DNA from: Haliscomenobacter sp041740695
GTDB taxonomy: Bacteria > Bacteroidota > Bacteroidia > Chitinophagales > Saprospiraceae
Assembly: GCF_041740695.1 (NCBI RefSeq)
Contig: NZ_JBGSLK010000132.1
Location: 30,782 to 94,781 of the forward strand
Reading direction: 5' to 3'
Length of the DNA stretch: 64,000 bases
Shown here: one piece after another, positions 8,101 to 16,422 of the stretch
How the letters are laid out: each line of letters opens with the position of its first letter
Position numbering within the stretch: position 1 is the first letter of the stretch
Notes under the pieces: generated by a model
Databases searched by the model: none
The model's input: the letters and a program-made list of their open reading frames with translations, nothing else
Told to the model about the DNA's origin: nothing
Position numbers and translations under genes: made by a program

Positions 8101-9692
8101 GCGTACGTCATTCCACCCCAGGGGTAGGTCTGATTTCGCCGCCACCGCACCACGATATTTATTCCATCGAGGATTTGGCGCAGCTCATTTTTGACCTCAA
8201 AAATGCCAACCCTGCTGCCCGCATCAATGTGAAGTTGGTGTCCAAAGCCGGAGTGGGCATCATTGCCTCCGGAGTAGCCAAGGCGCATGCCGATGCCATT
8301 TTGATCTCGGGTCACGACGGGGGTACCGGAGCTTCTCCACTCACCTCGATTCGCCATGCGGGATTACCTTGGGAACTTGGCCTCGCCGAAACCCATCAAA
8401 CCCTGCTGCGCAACAAACTGCGCGACCGGGTAGTGGTACAAACCGATGGTCAATTGCGTACCGGTAAAGACATCGCCATCGCAACACTTTTAGGTGCCGA
8501 AGAATGGGGTGTAGCTACTGCTGCCTTGGTAGTAGAAGGTTGTATCATGATGCGCAAGTGCCATGTCAACACCTGTCCTGTAGGGATTGCTACTCAGGAT
8601 CCTGAATTGCGCAAACGTTTCAATGGTGATCCTCAACACGTCATCAACTTCTTCCGCTTCCTCGCTGAAGACTTGCGTGAAATTATGGCGCAATTGGGCT
8701 TCCGCACCATCAACGAAATGGTGGGTAAGGTCGAGTTGCTGCGCTTGCGCAACAATGTACACCATTGGAAATACCGCCAGGTAGACCTCAACGCCATCTT
8801 GTTCAAACAACCAGTAGATGAGAACGTAGGGCAATACAAGCGGGTAGAACAAGACCACGGCATTGCCAGTGTTTTGGACCGTAAGTTGATTTACCAAGCC
8901 AAACTGGCTTTGGAGAATGGCCAAAAAGTGAGTTCAATCTTCCCGATTCAAAATACCGACCGTGCAGTGGGTGCAATGCTCTCCAACGAAGTATCAAAGC
9001 GCTACAAAGGCAAAGGTTTGCCCGACGCCACGATTGATTACCGTTTCAGGGGTTCCGCTGGCCAAAGTTTTGGTGCTTTCGCCGCACCAGGCTTACAATT
9101 TACGCTGGAAGGTGAAGCCAATGACTATTTTGGCAAAGGGCTTTCCGGTGGCCGCCTGATTGTGGTACCCGACCGTGAGGCCAAATTCGAACCACAAGAA
9201 AACATCATCATTGGCAACGTGGCCTTCTATGGCGCAACTTCCGGCGAAGCTTACATCAAAGGTATGGCAGGTGAACGTTTCTGTGTGCGCAACTCTGGCG
9301 TAAAAACGGTAGTAGAAGGCATAGGCGACCACGGCTGTGAGTACATGACCGGCGGTGTAGTAGTGGTACTTGGTGAAACGGGTAAAAACTTCGCCGCTGG
9401 AATGAGTGGTGGTGTGGCTTACGTTTACAACCCACTTGGTGCATTCGAAAAACGCGTCAACACCGAAATGGTCGACCTCGACCCGATGGAAGACGAAGAC
9501 TTCGACTTGCTGCGCCGCATGTTGCGCAACCACTTTAGCTGCACCAGTAGTAAAGTGGCCCGCGAAATGCTCGAAAACTGGGATATTGAACGCCAGTTTT
9601 TCACCAAAGTGATGCCCCGCGATTACAAAGCCGTACTCGCCAAGCGCGCCGAGAAGATGAAAGTTGACATCAAACCAGCTTTAGTTTCTTAA
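5160..9692 (+). CDS. gltB: glutamate synthase large subunit (GOGAT alpha)
   Basis: 1510 residues from the ATG at 5160. Starting here puts the class-II amidotransferase nucleophile at Cys18 (DSCGTG) after a short propeptide, as in known GltB; an upstream ATG at 5082 lies inside a promoter-like element. Domain order is N-terminal glutaminase (about 18-420), central domain, FMN-binding synthase domain (about 850-1220) with the 3Fe-4S cysteines in CIMMRKCHVNTC near 1128-1139, and the GXGXG beta-helix at the end. It makes two glutamates from glutamine and 2-oxoglutarate, using electrons from GltD. gltD follows after a 185-base spacer of hairpins. Confidence 0.97.
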   Translation: MKETNEGLYVPQLEKDSCGTGLMANLNGIKSHELVEDALTMLANMEHRGACGCEPNTGDGAGIIIQTPHEFFVKKCRELKFDLPDFGKYGVGMVFFPMDRAQRQECRVLFQDYIDECGFEVIGWRKVPTDHELLGESAVATEPRVEQVFVKPKQEMELQALERRLYILRKFVIHNIYKVFPHVKENFYIASFSYKTVVYKGQLTTYQLRPYFLDLQDADLKSAIALIHSRFSTNTVPKWKLAQPFRYIAHNGEINTVRGNLNWWQSKEKNLMSEIFSDEELELIKPICGDDLSDSGNFDNVLEYLVMSGYSLPHALMMMIPEAWEHDDTMEDYKKAFYEYHKTIMEPWDGPASICFTNGILVGATLDRNGLRPSRYCLMEDNTLIVASEAGALPVDQSKVVKKGRLQPGRMLIADLDEGRIVGDEELKSVICQRLPYRDWLKEHRLTLADLPENIPGTVEMDEQSLLRNQQLFGFSKEDIKVLINPTVSDGLEPLGSMGADTPLAVLSHQSQHLSNYFKQLFAQVTNPPIDPIRERSVMSLFAMLGGNPKHLDLVPERGRFIHLESPVITNGELNRVKYLEEGYFKSGVINILFRADGQEGRLKAAVDNICAEAEDLVRQGANILILSDRHVDEKHAPVPSLLAIGAVHHHLIRRGLRTLTSIVVEAGDIRETHHFCTLIGYGATCVNPYMVYATIAQQRELGHLDASMKLEKMIDTFNKVIGKSILKVMSKNGISTLQSYQGAQIFEILGISKEVVEKCFVGSVSRIQGISYDGIAEEVLARHSFAYPESPVPGAQLDVGGVYQWKRRGEAHLFNPKSIHHLQVASRKNDYQEYKKFAAIINEQTEQALTLRGLLTFRKGNPIPIEEVEPVENIMKRFATGAMSFGSISHEAHSTLAIAMNRIGGKSNSGEGGEDEIRFEPKENGDWERSAIKQVASGRFGVTSYYLTNAAELQIKMAQGAKPGEGGQLPGHKVDEWIGRVRHSTPGVGLISPPPHHDIYSIEDLAQLIFDLKNANPAARINVKLVSKAGVGIIASGVAKAHADAILISGHDGGTGASPLTSIRHAGLPWELGLAETHQTLLRNKLRDRVVVQTDGQLRTGKDIAIATLLGAEEWGVATAALVVEGCIMMRKCHVNTCPVGIATQDPELRKRFNGDPQHVINFFRFLAEDLREIMAQLGFRTINEMVGKVELLRLRNNVHHWKYRQVDLNAILFKQPVDENVGQYKRVEQDHGIASVLDRKLIYQAKLALENGQKVSSIFPIQNTDRAVGAMLSNEVSKRYKGKGLPDATIDYRFRGSAGQSFGAFAAPGLQFTLEGEANDYFGKGLSGGRLIVVPDREAKFEPQENIIIGNVAFYGATSGEAYIKGMAGERFCVRNSGVKTVVEGIGDHGCEYMTGGVVVVLGETGKNFAAGMSGGVAYVYNPLGAFEKRVNTEMVDLDPMEDEDFDLLRRMLRNHFSCTSSKVAREMLENWDIERQFFTKVMPRDYKAVLAKRAEKMKVDIKPALVS

Positions 9693-9775
9693 GCCAACCC
9701 ACAAGAACGGGTTTGGGTGTGAAGGTGTGAACGTGTGAGTGTGATGGCCTTCCACCGCCTAAGAGATATCGCCAA

Positions 9776-9861
9776 CCCACGGATTTATCCGTGGGAGGCA
9801 CCAAACAAGAATCAACCCACGAATTTATTCGTGGGAACCAGCCCATGGCTTTAGCCGTGGG
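9776..9861. repeat. three covarying short hairpins between gltB and gltD
   Basis: Three 20-base palindromes at 9776-9795, 9816-9835 and 9842-9861, each CCCAyG-NN-tetraloop-NN-CGTGGG. The inner two pairs differ (GA/TC, AA/TT, GC/GC) but stay complementary; the loop is TTTA each time. Members of the same family occur between fusA and rpsJ. Confidence 0.85.
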
Positions 9862-9877
9862 GAGAAAAAGTAAACCA

Positions 9878-11365
9878 ATGGCAGATCCAAAAGGATTTCT
9901 CAAACATACTCGCGAACTCCCCTCTTCACGCAAACCCGAAGAGCGCATCAGCGATTATCGCGAAATTTACGAGCCGTTTTCAGCCGAAAAAACGGTTGAC
10001 CAGGCTTCACGTTGTATGGACTGTGGGGTACCCTTTTGCCACAGCGGTTGTCCATTGGGCAACATCATCCCTGAATTCAACGACGCGGTATACCAGGAAA
10101 ACTGGGACGAGGCTTACCAAATTCTGAGCAGCACCAACAACTTCCCGGAGTTCACTGGACGCATTTGTCCGGCACCCTGTGAAGCCGCTTGTGTACTGGG
10201 CATCAACCAGCCACCCGTAGCCATCGAGCACATTGAAAAGTCAATTGCAGAATTGGCCTTCGAAAAAGGCTACGTGAGACCGCAGATTCCCGCCCAACGC
10301 ACCGGTAAAAAAGTAGCTGTGGTCGGTTCTGGCCCTGCTGGCTTAGGTGCCGCTGCACAATTGAATAAGGCCGGCCATGAAGTCACCTTGTTTGAGCGCA
10401 AAGACCGGGTTGGTGGCTTATTGCGTTACGGCATTCCAGACTTCAAGTTGGAAAAATGGGTGATTGAGCGCCGCGTAGGGGTTATGGAGCAGGAAGGTGT
10501 AGTGTTTAGGGTCAATACCAACATTGGTGTAGACATCGAAGCCAAACAATTGCTCAATGATTTTGATGCAGTGGTCTTGGCTGGTGGTTCCACCATTCCA
10601 CGCGACTTACCCATCCCTGGCCGGGAACTTAAAGGTGTTCATTTTGCGATGGACTTCCTGGAACAAAGCAACCGCCGCCAGTCTGGCGATCAATTGCCTT
10701 CAGCGGACGATATTTGGGCCACGGATAAACACGTCATTGTGATTGGTGGTGGAGATACCGGGGCAGACTGCGTGGGAACTTCCAATCGCCATCGGGCCGC
10801 CTCAATTACTCAAATCGAATTGTTGTCCAAACCGCCCAAAGAACGTGATCCTTATTCCTGGCCCAACTGGCCGATGATTTTGCGGACTTCTTCTTCTCAC
10901 GTTGAAGGTTGTGACCGCCAATGGGCCATCCAAACCAAACGATTCATTGGCGATGAACAAGGCAACGTGAAGCAATTGGAATTGGTGAAAGTAGAATGGG
11001 GCATGGATAAAGCAAGTGGCCGTTATTCTTTCCAGGAAGTGCCCGGCTCCGAGCAAATCATCCCTTGTGATTTAGCACTACTGGCCATCGGCTTTGTACA
11101 CCCACAACACCAGGGCATGCTCGAACAATTGGGCGTAGAACTGGACGAGCGTGGCAACGTCAAAGCGACCGAGCAGAAATACCAAACCAGCAATAAAAAA
11201 GTCTTTGCAGCAGGAGACATGCGCCGGGGTCAATCCCTGGTGGTATGGGCCATTTCCGAAGGTCGGGAGTGTGCACGTCAGGTAGATTTGTTCCTGATGG
11301 GGCATTCGGGCTTGGAGGCGAAGGAGGATTCGCCGCTGATGTTGCACGAAATTGAGGAGTCGTAG
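9878..11365 (+). CDS. gltD: glutamate synthase small subunit (GOGAT beta)
   Basis: 495 residues from the ATG at 9878 (MADPKGFLKH). An earlier in-frame ATG at 9791 would translate the hairpin repeats and is rejected. Cysteines 46, 49, 54 and 58 (CMDCGVPFCHSGC) and 97, 101 and 105 (CPAPCEAAC) are the 4Fe-4S ligands. FAD-binding VVGSGPAGLGAA begins near 147 and NADPH-binding VIGGGDTGADC near 288. It passes electrons from NAD(P)H to GltB. The TAG stop at 11363-11365 lies inside a large palindrome shared with the convergent gene downstream. Confidence 0.96.
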   Translation: MADPKGFLKHTRELPSSRKPEERISDYREIYEPFSAEKTVDQASRCMDCGVPFCHSGCPLGNIIPEFNDAVYQENWDEAYQILSSTNNFPEFTGRICPAPCEAACVLGINQPPVAIEHIEKSIAELAFEKGYVRPQIPAQRTGKKVAVVGSGPAGLGAAAQLNKAGHEVTLFERKDRVGGLLRYGIPDFKLEKWVIERRVGVMEQEGVVFRVNTNIGVDIEAKQLLNDFDAVVLAGGSTIPRDLPIPGRELKGVHFAMDFLEQSNRRQSGDQLPSADDIWATDKHVIVIGGGDTGADCVGTSNRHRAASITQIELLSKPPKERDPYSWPNWPMILRTSSSHVEGCDRQWAIQTKRFIGDEQGNVKQLELVKVEWGMDKASGRYSFQEVPGSEQIIPCDLALLAIGFVHPQHQGMLEQLGVELDERGNVKATEQKYQTSNKKVFAAGDMRRGQSLVVWAISEGRECARQVDLFLMGHSGLEAKEDSPLMLHEIEES

Positions 11366-11502
11366 GGGCAACCCTACGTGGTTGACCCTATGTGTGGTTA
11401 ACCACACCTCGTTGCCGTTTACAATATATTTTGTTACCCCGGTGATCGCATTTTGAATGCGATCACCGGGTGTTAAGGGCAACCACACAGGGTTGCCCCT
11501 AC
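11362..11502. repeat. 141-bp palindromic element spanning two convergent stop codons
   Basis: Outer arms 11362-11384 and 11480-11502 are imperfect complements (GTAGGGGCAACCCT type). A perfect 15-bp stem, 11438-11452 with 11456-11470, has a TTG loop. The GTAG tip on the left gives gltD its stop codon, and the mirrored tip on the right gives the arabinofuranosidase gene its stop. The central stem could serve as a two-way terminator, though it lacks a strong T run. Confidence 0.85.
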
Positions 11503-13493
11503 AATTTCACCCGGATCACCGAAAACGAATACCCTTTTACCTCCAATTCCATTTTCTTCCCCTTCGTCTCGATCTCCTTCTCCACAGGCGCAACTACCCC
11601 TGGCATTTCTATCGTATTCTCTGCCTCCAAGTTGTCATTTTGCAAGGTGATCAACTTCGCCTTCGCATCCACCTTTTTCACTCCATCAATGTTCACTTCC
11701 GTAGTCTGGGCTTTAGCCGAAGCGTTCACAATTTTAATGATCAACTCGTTGCTGGCCTGGTCCAATGTAGCCGAAGCGTAAAGGCTATCCTGCCCCGTAG
11801 CGGGCAATTTATCTTTGTACAAAATTGGCACTATCTGGCTCCCCTTGTAATTGGCATATAACTTTTGTACGTGATAATTCGGGGTGGGCATGGTTTTTAA
11901 GTTGTCGACCCAAATCAGGTTCGGTTTCCATTGCCAGCCATCAACATGGCCAAAGAGCGGCGCGTAAGAAGCCATTTGCACCACATCCGCGTTGCGCTCT
12001 AGCCCAGTCATGTAGGCAGCTTCCGCCAAGGCAGTCCGCCAGTTGTTTTTGTTGTTGACACTGACCGTTTTGTCACTTTGCCCGGCGTATTCTCCTGCAA
12101 AAACTTTAGAAACGGACTTGCGGTCGTAACTATCGTACCGTTTGGCATTGGCCAAAAACCATTCTGGGCGGCTGTAGTAGTGCTCATCGATAAATTCAGC
12201 CTTCATTCCGCGCAATTCTCCATTGAGGTAGTCAAACAATTCTCCACTATGGTTGATGCCACTGCTGCACACCAGCTTGATGTTGGGGTACTCCCGCTTT
12301 ATGGCCGCCTGGAATACTTTCAGGCGTTCGATGTATTGTGGGCCCCAGTTTTCGTTTCCTACCCCGAGCATTTTGAGATTGAAGGGAGCGGGGTGACCCA
12401 TGTCGGCGCGCATTCTGCCCCATTTCGTTGAAGTGGAACCATTGGCGAACTCGATCAAATCCAGAGCATCCTGGACATAAGGCGCCAGGTCTCCCAAGGG
12501 TGCAACTTCAGCTGAGTTGAATTGGCACGCCATGCCGCAGTTCAGAATCGGCAGGGGTTCAGCGCCAATGTCTTCGGCCATTTGGAAATATTCGTAAAAA
12601 CCCAGACCAAAAGTTTGGAAATAATCCGGAGTAGGGCGATGTGCAAATTCATAATTCCAGCGGTTGATCACGAGTTTCCGATCTTCCACTGGGCCAATGG
12701 TACGTTTCCACTGATAGCGCACCGAAAGGTCATGGCCTTCCACGATGCAACCTCCAGGAAATCGAACGAAACCAGGCTTCAAATCAGCCAACATTTGGAT
12801 CATGTCGGCACGTAGGCCACCTTTGCGTCCTTTCCAGGTATCGCCGGGGAAAAGGGAGAGCATGTCTACATCCAACACCCCCGTGCCTTCAAACCAGATG
12901 TTGAGTTTGGCTTTGGGTTCGGTAGCATTAGCGGTAAAACTGGTTTCACCCTTTTGCCATACGTCGCCCGTGTTTTTTGGGGTGAACTGGCTCGAGCCAA
13001 TGATTTCGCCCTTTTCGGTGACCAATTCCAGATGGATTTTGGCGTTCCCACTTTGCAAACGGTAGAGTACGGAAAAATCGTAACGCAGTCCCTTTTTGAT
13101 GCCCATGCCCCGGAAACCTTCATTGGTCAAACCCAGGCTATCTTTAGCTGTATTTTTAAGGGTAACTTGTAGGTAGCGCGGGTTGGTTTCTGATTTTTCT
13201 GGCCGATTGATCATCAGCAGGTTTGCTCCAAAATTGAGCGTCCCCGTCGACTTGCTACTGCGGATTTGCCAACCCATCAGGGGTTTAAAAAATTCAAAAG
13301 AGCGATTTTTGATCATCTCGGCATACATGCCTCCATCGGCTCCGAGGTTGATGTCTTCAAAAAAGACGCCCCACATGGTGGGTGAAACGGCAGCGCCGGG
13401 TTTGTCCGCTTGTACGGAAAAGACGGCTTTGTTTTGGGCAAAAACCTGGGCCACTTGCAGCAGGAGAAGGAAAAAAAGGACTGGTATTTTCAT
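11499..13493 (-). CDS. secreted GH51 alpha-L-arabinofuranosidase
   Basis: 664 residues. The signal peptide is about 1-19 (ending VFAQ). Near the start WGVFFEDINLGADGG is the GH51 hallmark. The acid/base Glu sits in GVGNENWG near residue 381 and the nucleophile Glu in FIDEHYY near 437. A carbohydrate-binding-like insert occupies about 60-210, between the N-terminal strand and the (beta/alpha)8 barrel, and a beta-sandwich closes the protein at about 530-664. It should release arabinose from arabinan or arabinoxylan outside the cytoplasm. It is alone on its strand, convergent with gltD. Confidence 0.9.
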   Translation of the reverse strand: MKIPVLFFLLLLQVAQVFAQNKAVFSVQADKPGAAVSPTMWGVFFEDINLGADGGMYAEMIKNRSFEFFKPLMGWQIRSSKSTGTLNFGANLLMINRPEKSETNPRYLQVTLKNTAKDSLGLTNEGFRGMGIKKGLRYDFSVLYRLQSGNAKIHLELVTEKGEIIGSSQFTPKNTGDVWQKGETSFTANATEPKAKLNIWFEGTGVLDVDMLSLFPGDTWKGRKGGLRADMIQMLADLKPGFVRFPGGCIVEGHDLSVRYQWKRTIGPVEDRKLVINRWNYEFAHRPTPDYFQTFGLGFYEYFQMAEDIGAEPLPILNCGMACQFNSAEVAPLGDLAPYVQDALDLIEFANGSTSTKWGRMRADMGHPAPFNLKMLGVGNENWGPQYIERLKVFQAAIKREYPNIKLVCSSGINHSGELFDYLNGELRGMKAEFIDEHYYSRPEWFLANAKRYDSYDRKSVSKVFAGEYAGQSDKTVSVNNKNNWRTALAEAAYMTGLERNADVVQMASYAPLFGHVDGWQWKPNLIWVDNLKTMPTPNYHVQKLYANYKGSQIVPILYKDKLPATGQDSLYASATLDQASNELIIKIVNASAKAQTTEVNIDGVKKVDAKAKLITLQNDNLEAENTIEMPGVVAPVEKEIETKGKKMELEVKGYSFSVIRVKL

Positions 13494-13629
13494 GTTTCGT
13501 TTGTCAATCGTTGATGAATAGACAAACTTAAAAAATTTTATTAGTTTGGTTGAGGGAAAGAAGGCATTGGGCTTTGCGGCCTTGTATCAATGATCGGATT
13601 CTAGTATTTTGCATTCAAATGTTGGGATT

Positions 13630-13869
13630 ATGATACTGCCTGAAGCGAATTATGTGGTTGACACCCAAGGACAGAAGGTCTTTGTCCAGGTCTCCGTACA
13701 AGATTGGGAAAATTTGATCCATGAAATAAAACGTATGGAAGATTTATTGGCCTTCAAAGCGAAGCTTAAAGAGGCTTTTCGGGAAGTTCGTCAAATCAAA
13801 AGAGGTGAAATACAGGGTGTTAGTTTAAGTGAATTGATCGATGAAGTTACCTTCCTCCCAAACTCCTAA
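13630..13869 (+). CDS. small antitoxin-like protein, orphan
   Basis: 79 residues from the ATG at 13630 (MILPEANYVVDTQGQKVFVQ); a start at 13609 is also possible. A short beta-rich N-terminus (VVDTQGQKVFVQVSVQDW) is followed by a charged helix (about 30-65). This resembles the small antitoxin-like proteins of Bacteroidota that precede a RelE/ParE-type toxin. No toxin gene follows: the 3' end overlaps the convergent DUF3291 gene by 23 bases. The function is inferred from general layout only. Confidence 0.45.
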   Translation: MILPEANYVVDTQGQKVFVQVSVQDWENLIHEIKRMEDLLAFKAKLKEAFREVRQIKRGEIQGVSLSELIDEVTFLPNS

Positions 13870-14290
13870 ACGTAAACACCTGCTCCGACTCCCCATTCTC
13901 CCGCAAATACAACAGCCGATCCCGCCCCTCTTCAGCCGTAGGCATTGCTCCAACGGGCACCCACCACAAAGCCATGTGCGCCACATCCATCTTCTCGAAC
14001 CAGCGCGCCCGATCCCGAAAAACCTGCACATGCGCGGATTTGTACGCAAAGTTCTTCAAGTCTTCAATACTTTCCCACACCGACATGTTGACGATGATCA
14101 ATGGATCGCCAAATACATTGATTTGGGTGGCGTCGTTGCCGTTATCATCTTTCAAGCGCCATACAAAGCCCGGACTGCTTTCAGCAAGGGCATTGATGTC
14201 GTCGAGCTGCCGGACGAAGTCGGCAATGAGTGGATCGTCGATGGGTGCGAGTAGGCGACCAATGTTGATTTGAGCGAGGTGTTTAGACAT
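13847..14290 (-). CDS. DUF3291 domain protein
   Basis: 147 residues from the ATG at 14290 (MSKHLAQINIGRLLAPIDDP). The body matches my memory of DUF3291, a ferredoxin-like fold related to antibiotic-biosynthesis monooxygenases: a conserved LAQ-N-GRL start, PGFVWRL, a SVWES-DL-F-Y stretch, and HMALWWVPVG. Cytoplasmic, with no cofactor motif. Its role is unknown; relatives have been proposed to bind or oxidise small molecules. The start at 14368 would add 26 residues without family similarity and is not used. Confidence 0.75.
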   Translation of the reverse strand: MSKHLAQINIGRLLAPIDDPLIADFVRQLDDINALAESSPGFVWRLKDDNGNDATQINVFGDPLIIVNMSVWESIEDLKNFAYKSAHVQVFRDRARWFEKMDVAHMALWWVPVGAMPTAEEGRDRLLYLRENGESEQVFTFRSLGGR

Positions 14291-14303
14291 GGATGATCCT
14301 GAA

Positions 14304-14661
14304 TCAGTTATCAGAAAACTCATCAGAATTGGGCAATTCTGGATTGTTATTTTGTTTGTTTTGCTCATCTAGGAGCTCTGTTCTAACCTTTTCAATAAAC
14401 GCTAGTTCCACATGAAGAATGGTCATGACGAATTGATCAGTGCATCCGTTTAAGATCATTTCTCGGGCGGCAGCGTTTAAAGTTTGCTCGATACCTTGCT
14501 CGATACCTTTTTCAATACCTTTTTCCAAAATCATTTCATAAGTTGTCATGGCCGCTTTGTTTATGTTTTGAGGCAGGGCATCAAAGAATTTCCGCACTTT
14601 CTCTTCAGCAATTTCCGCATTTTTAAAGCGGCAGCAAACCCACTCGTCTGCCGCCGCTTTT
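14304..14661 (-). pseudogene. C-terminal remnant of an Rpn/PD-(D/E)XK nuclease-family protein
   Basis: The frame has no convincing ATG at its head; a GTG at 14597 is the first usable start, and the open frame reaches back to about 14661, where it hits a TGA. The readable part has EKGIEKGIEQGIEQ followed by AAREMILNG, a charged repeat and tail typical of the C-terminus of recombination-promoting nuclease (Rpn, transposase_31) proteins. The catalytic N-terminal domain is absent. It starts right after the terminator of the GMC gene, so this looks like a decayed mobile nuclease fragment. Confidence 0.5.
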
Positions 14662-14662
14662 C
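14624..14662 (-). terminator. terminator-like hairpin after the GMC oxidoreductase gene
   Basis: On the minus strand AAAGCGGCGGCA pairs with TGCTGCCGCTTT (one G-T pair) around a 10-12 base loop, followed by AAAAAT rather than a T run. Just past the stop codon at 14684. Confidence 0.45.
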
Positions 14663-14683
14663 AATCTATTGCGAAATTAATTC

Positions 14684-16399
14684 TTACAAATTCCCTTTCT
14701 TCAACTCCGCCACCGCGTAATCTGCAGCCCGAGCCGTCATGGCCATATAGGTCAAGGAAGGATTCACACAGTTGGCCGAAGTCATGAATGCACCATCCGT
14801 AACAAATACGTTGGGTGCCGCCCAAACCTGGTTCCACTTGTTCAGCACCGAGTTTTTGCGGTCGGTACCCATCCGGGCAGTACCCATTTCGTGGATACCC
14901 AAGCCCAAGGCAGGTTCGCTGCTGCGGCTGCTCACGTTTTTGGCACCCATTGCCTCCAACATTTCAGCTGCATCGGTCTCCATGTCTTTGCGCATGTTGA
15001 GCTCGTTGCTGGTGTAACCCGCATCGACCACTACTTGTGGCAAACCCCACTGGTCCTTTTTATCGGGGCTGAGGGTCATCATGTTGTCCTTGTAAGGCAA
15101 CCATTCCCCAAAACCACCCATGTTTACATTCCAGGGGCCCAGCGAAGTATACTGTTTTTTGAAGTCTTCTCCAAAGCCCATAATGTCGCGACTCCATCCC
15201 TGACGAGTGCCACCGCCCTGGTAACCAAAGCCACGGATGTAACCATTCCCTTCTTGATAAAGGTTGCGGTACCGAGGGATGTAAAAGCCATTGGGTCTGC
15301 GGCCAAAGGTCGTTTTATCCAATTCCCCTTCAAAAGTGCCACTAGCACCCACACCCAAGTGGTGATCCATCAGGTAACGACCCAATGAGCCCGATTCATC
15401 CAAACCTGCCGCACCGTAGCGTTGAGTTTTGGTGTTCATCAAGATGGAGGTAGAAGCAACACAAGAGGCATTAACAAAGATAATTTTGGCAAAAAACTCC
15501 ATCGGTTGTTTGCTCAACTCATCCACCACGTTTACCCCTTTGGCTTTGCCCGTGGCTTCGTCATAAATCAAAGAACCTACAATGGAGTGTGGGCGGAAGG
15601 TCATGTTGCCTGTGCGCTCGGCCGCAATCAAAGTAGCGCCGTTGCTGCTGAAGTAGGCACCATAGGGGCATCCTCTGGAGCAGAGGTTGCGGTATTGGCA
15701 TTTGCCACGGCCCAAAGCAAGTTGCTCCTGCGTAGGAGCAGTCAAGTGTGCAACGCGGCCTGGGATCACCTTACGACCATTCCATTTTTTTTCAACCGAA
15801 CTTTTGAGGATTTTTTCCGCAGCGGTCAGGTCCATGGCTGGTTGGAAGTCACTATCAGGCAAGTGTGCCAGATTTTCTACTGATCCACTGATGCCCGCAA
15901 AACGCTCCACATAGCTGTACCAAGGCGCAATTTCGTCGTAGTTGATGGGCCATGGGGTAGCAATGCCGTCTTTGGCATTGGCTTCAAAGTCCATTTGGCT
16001 CCAGCGGTAGGTCTGCTTGCCCCAGGTGATGGAACGGCCACCTTTGTGGTAACCCCGCATCCAGTCGAAACGTCTTTTTTCGATGTAAGGATGATCCGTA
16101 TCCTTGACGAAGAGGTAAGAAGTACCTTCGTTTTGTACCGTATAGCCAGTACGAGCCTGCACACTTTGTAATTTGAGTGACTCCTCCGGTGAACGACCTT
16201 GGTGAGGAAGGTCCCAGGGCATACTCATGGTAGTCTGGTAATCGACTACGTGACGTAGATCGCGGCCCCGTTCGAGCACCAGCACTTTGAGCCCCTTTTG
16301 GGTTAGTTCTTTGGCAGCCCAGCCGCCGGAAATGCCCGAACCTACTACAATGGCGTCGTAAGTGTTTTCTGCAACAACGCCGTTATGATTGATTTGCAT
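14684..16399 (-). CDS. GMC-family FAD oxidoreductase (gluconate 2-dehydrogenase-like large subunit)
   Basis: 571 residues. The FAD-binding Rossmann motif VVGSGISGGWAAKEL begins at about 18, with the acidic ERG strand end at about 43. The body contains GRSITWG, the cysteine-containing RNLCSRGCPYGAYFSS and the C-terminal HEMGTARMG...VNPSLTYMA, which are typical of membrane-associated gluconate/sorbitol/2-ketogluconate dehydrogenase large subunits. It probably oxidises a sugar or sugar acid in the periplasm, passing electrons to a quinone or cytochrome. Its small partner lies 23 bases upstream on the same strand, so the two form an operon. No cytochrome c subunit is encoded next to them. Confidence 0.88.
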   Translation of the reverse strand: MQINHNGVVAENTYDAIVVGSGISGGWAAKELTQKGLKVLVLERGRDLRHVVDYQTTMSMPWDLPHQGRSPEESLKLQSVQARTGYTVQNEGTSYLFVKDTDHPYIEKRRFDWMRGYHKGGRSITWGKQTYRWSQMDFEANAKDGIATPWPINYDEIAPWYSYVERFAGISGSVENLAHLPDSDFQPAMDLTAAEKILKSSVEKKWNGRKVIPGRVAHLTAPTQEQLALGRGKCQYRNLCSRGCPYGAYFSSNGATLIAAERTGNMTFRPHSIVGSLIYDEATGKAKGVNVVDELSKQPMEFFAKIIFVNASCVASTSILMNTKTQRYGAAGLDESGSLGRYLMDHHLGVGASGTFEGELDKTTFGRRPNGFYIPRYRNLYQEGNGYIRGFGYQGGGTRQGWSRDIMGFGEDFKKQYTSLGPWNVNMGGFGEWLPYKDNMMTLSPDKKDQWGLPQVVVDAGYTSNELNMRKDMETDAAEMLEAMGAKNVSSRSSEPALGLGIHEMGTARMGTDRKNSVLNKWNQVWAAPNVFVTDGAFMTSANCVNPSLTYMAMTARAADYAVAELKKGNL

Positions 16400-16422
16400 G
16401 GATTTTTTTTTTGCGATACTGA

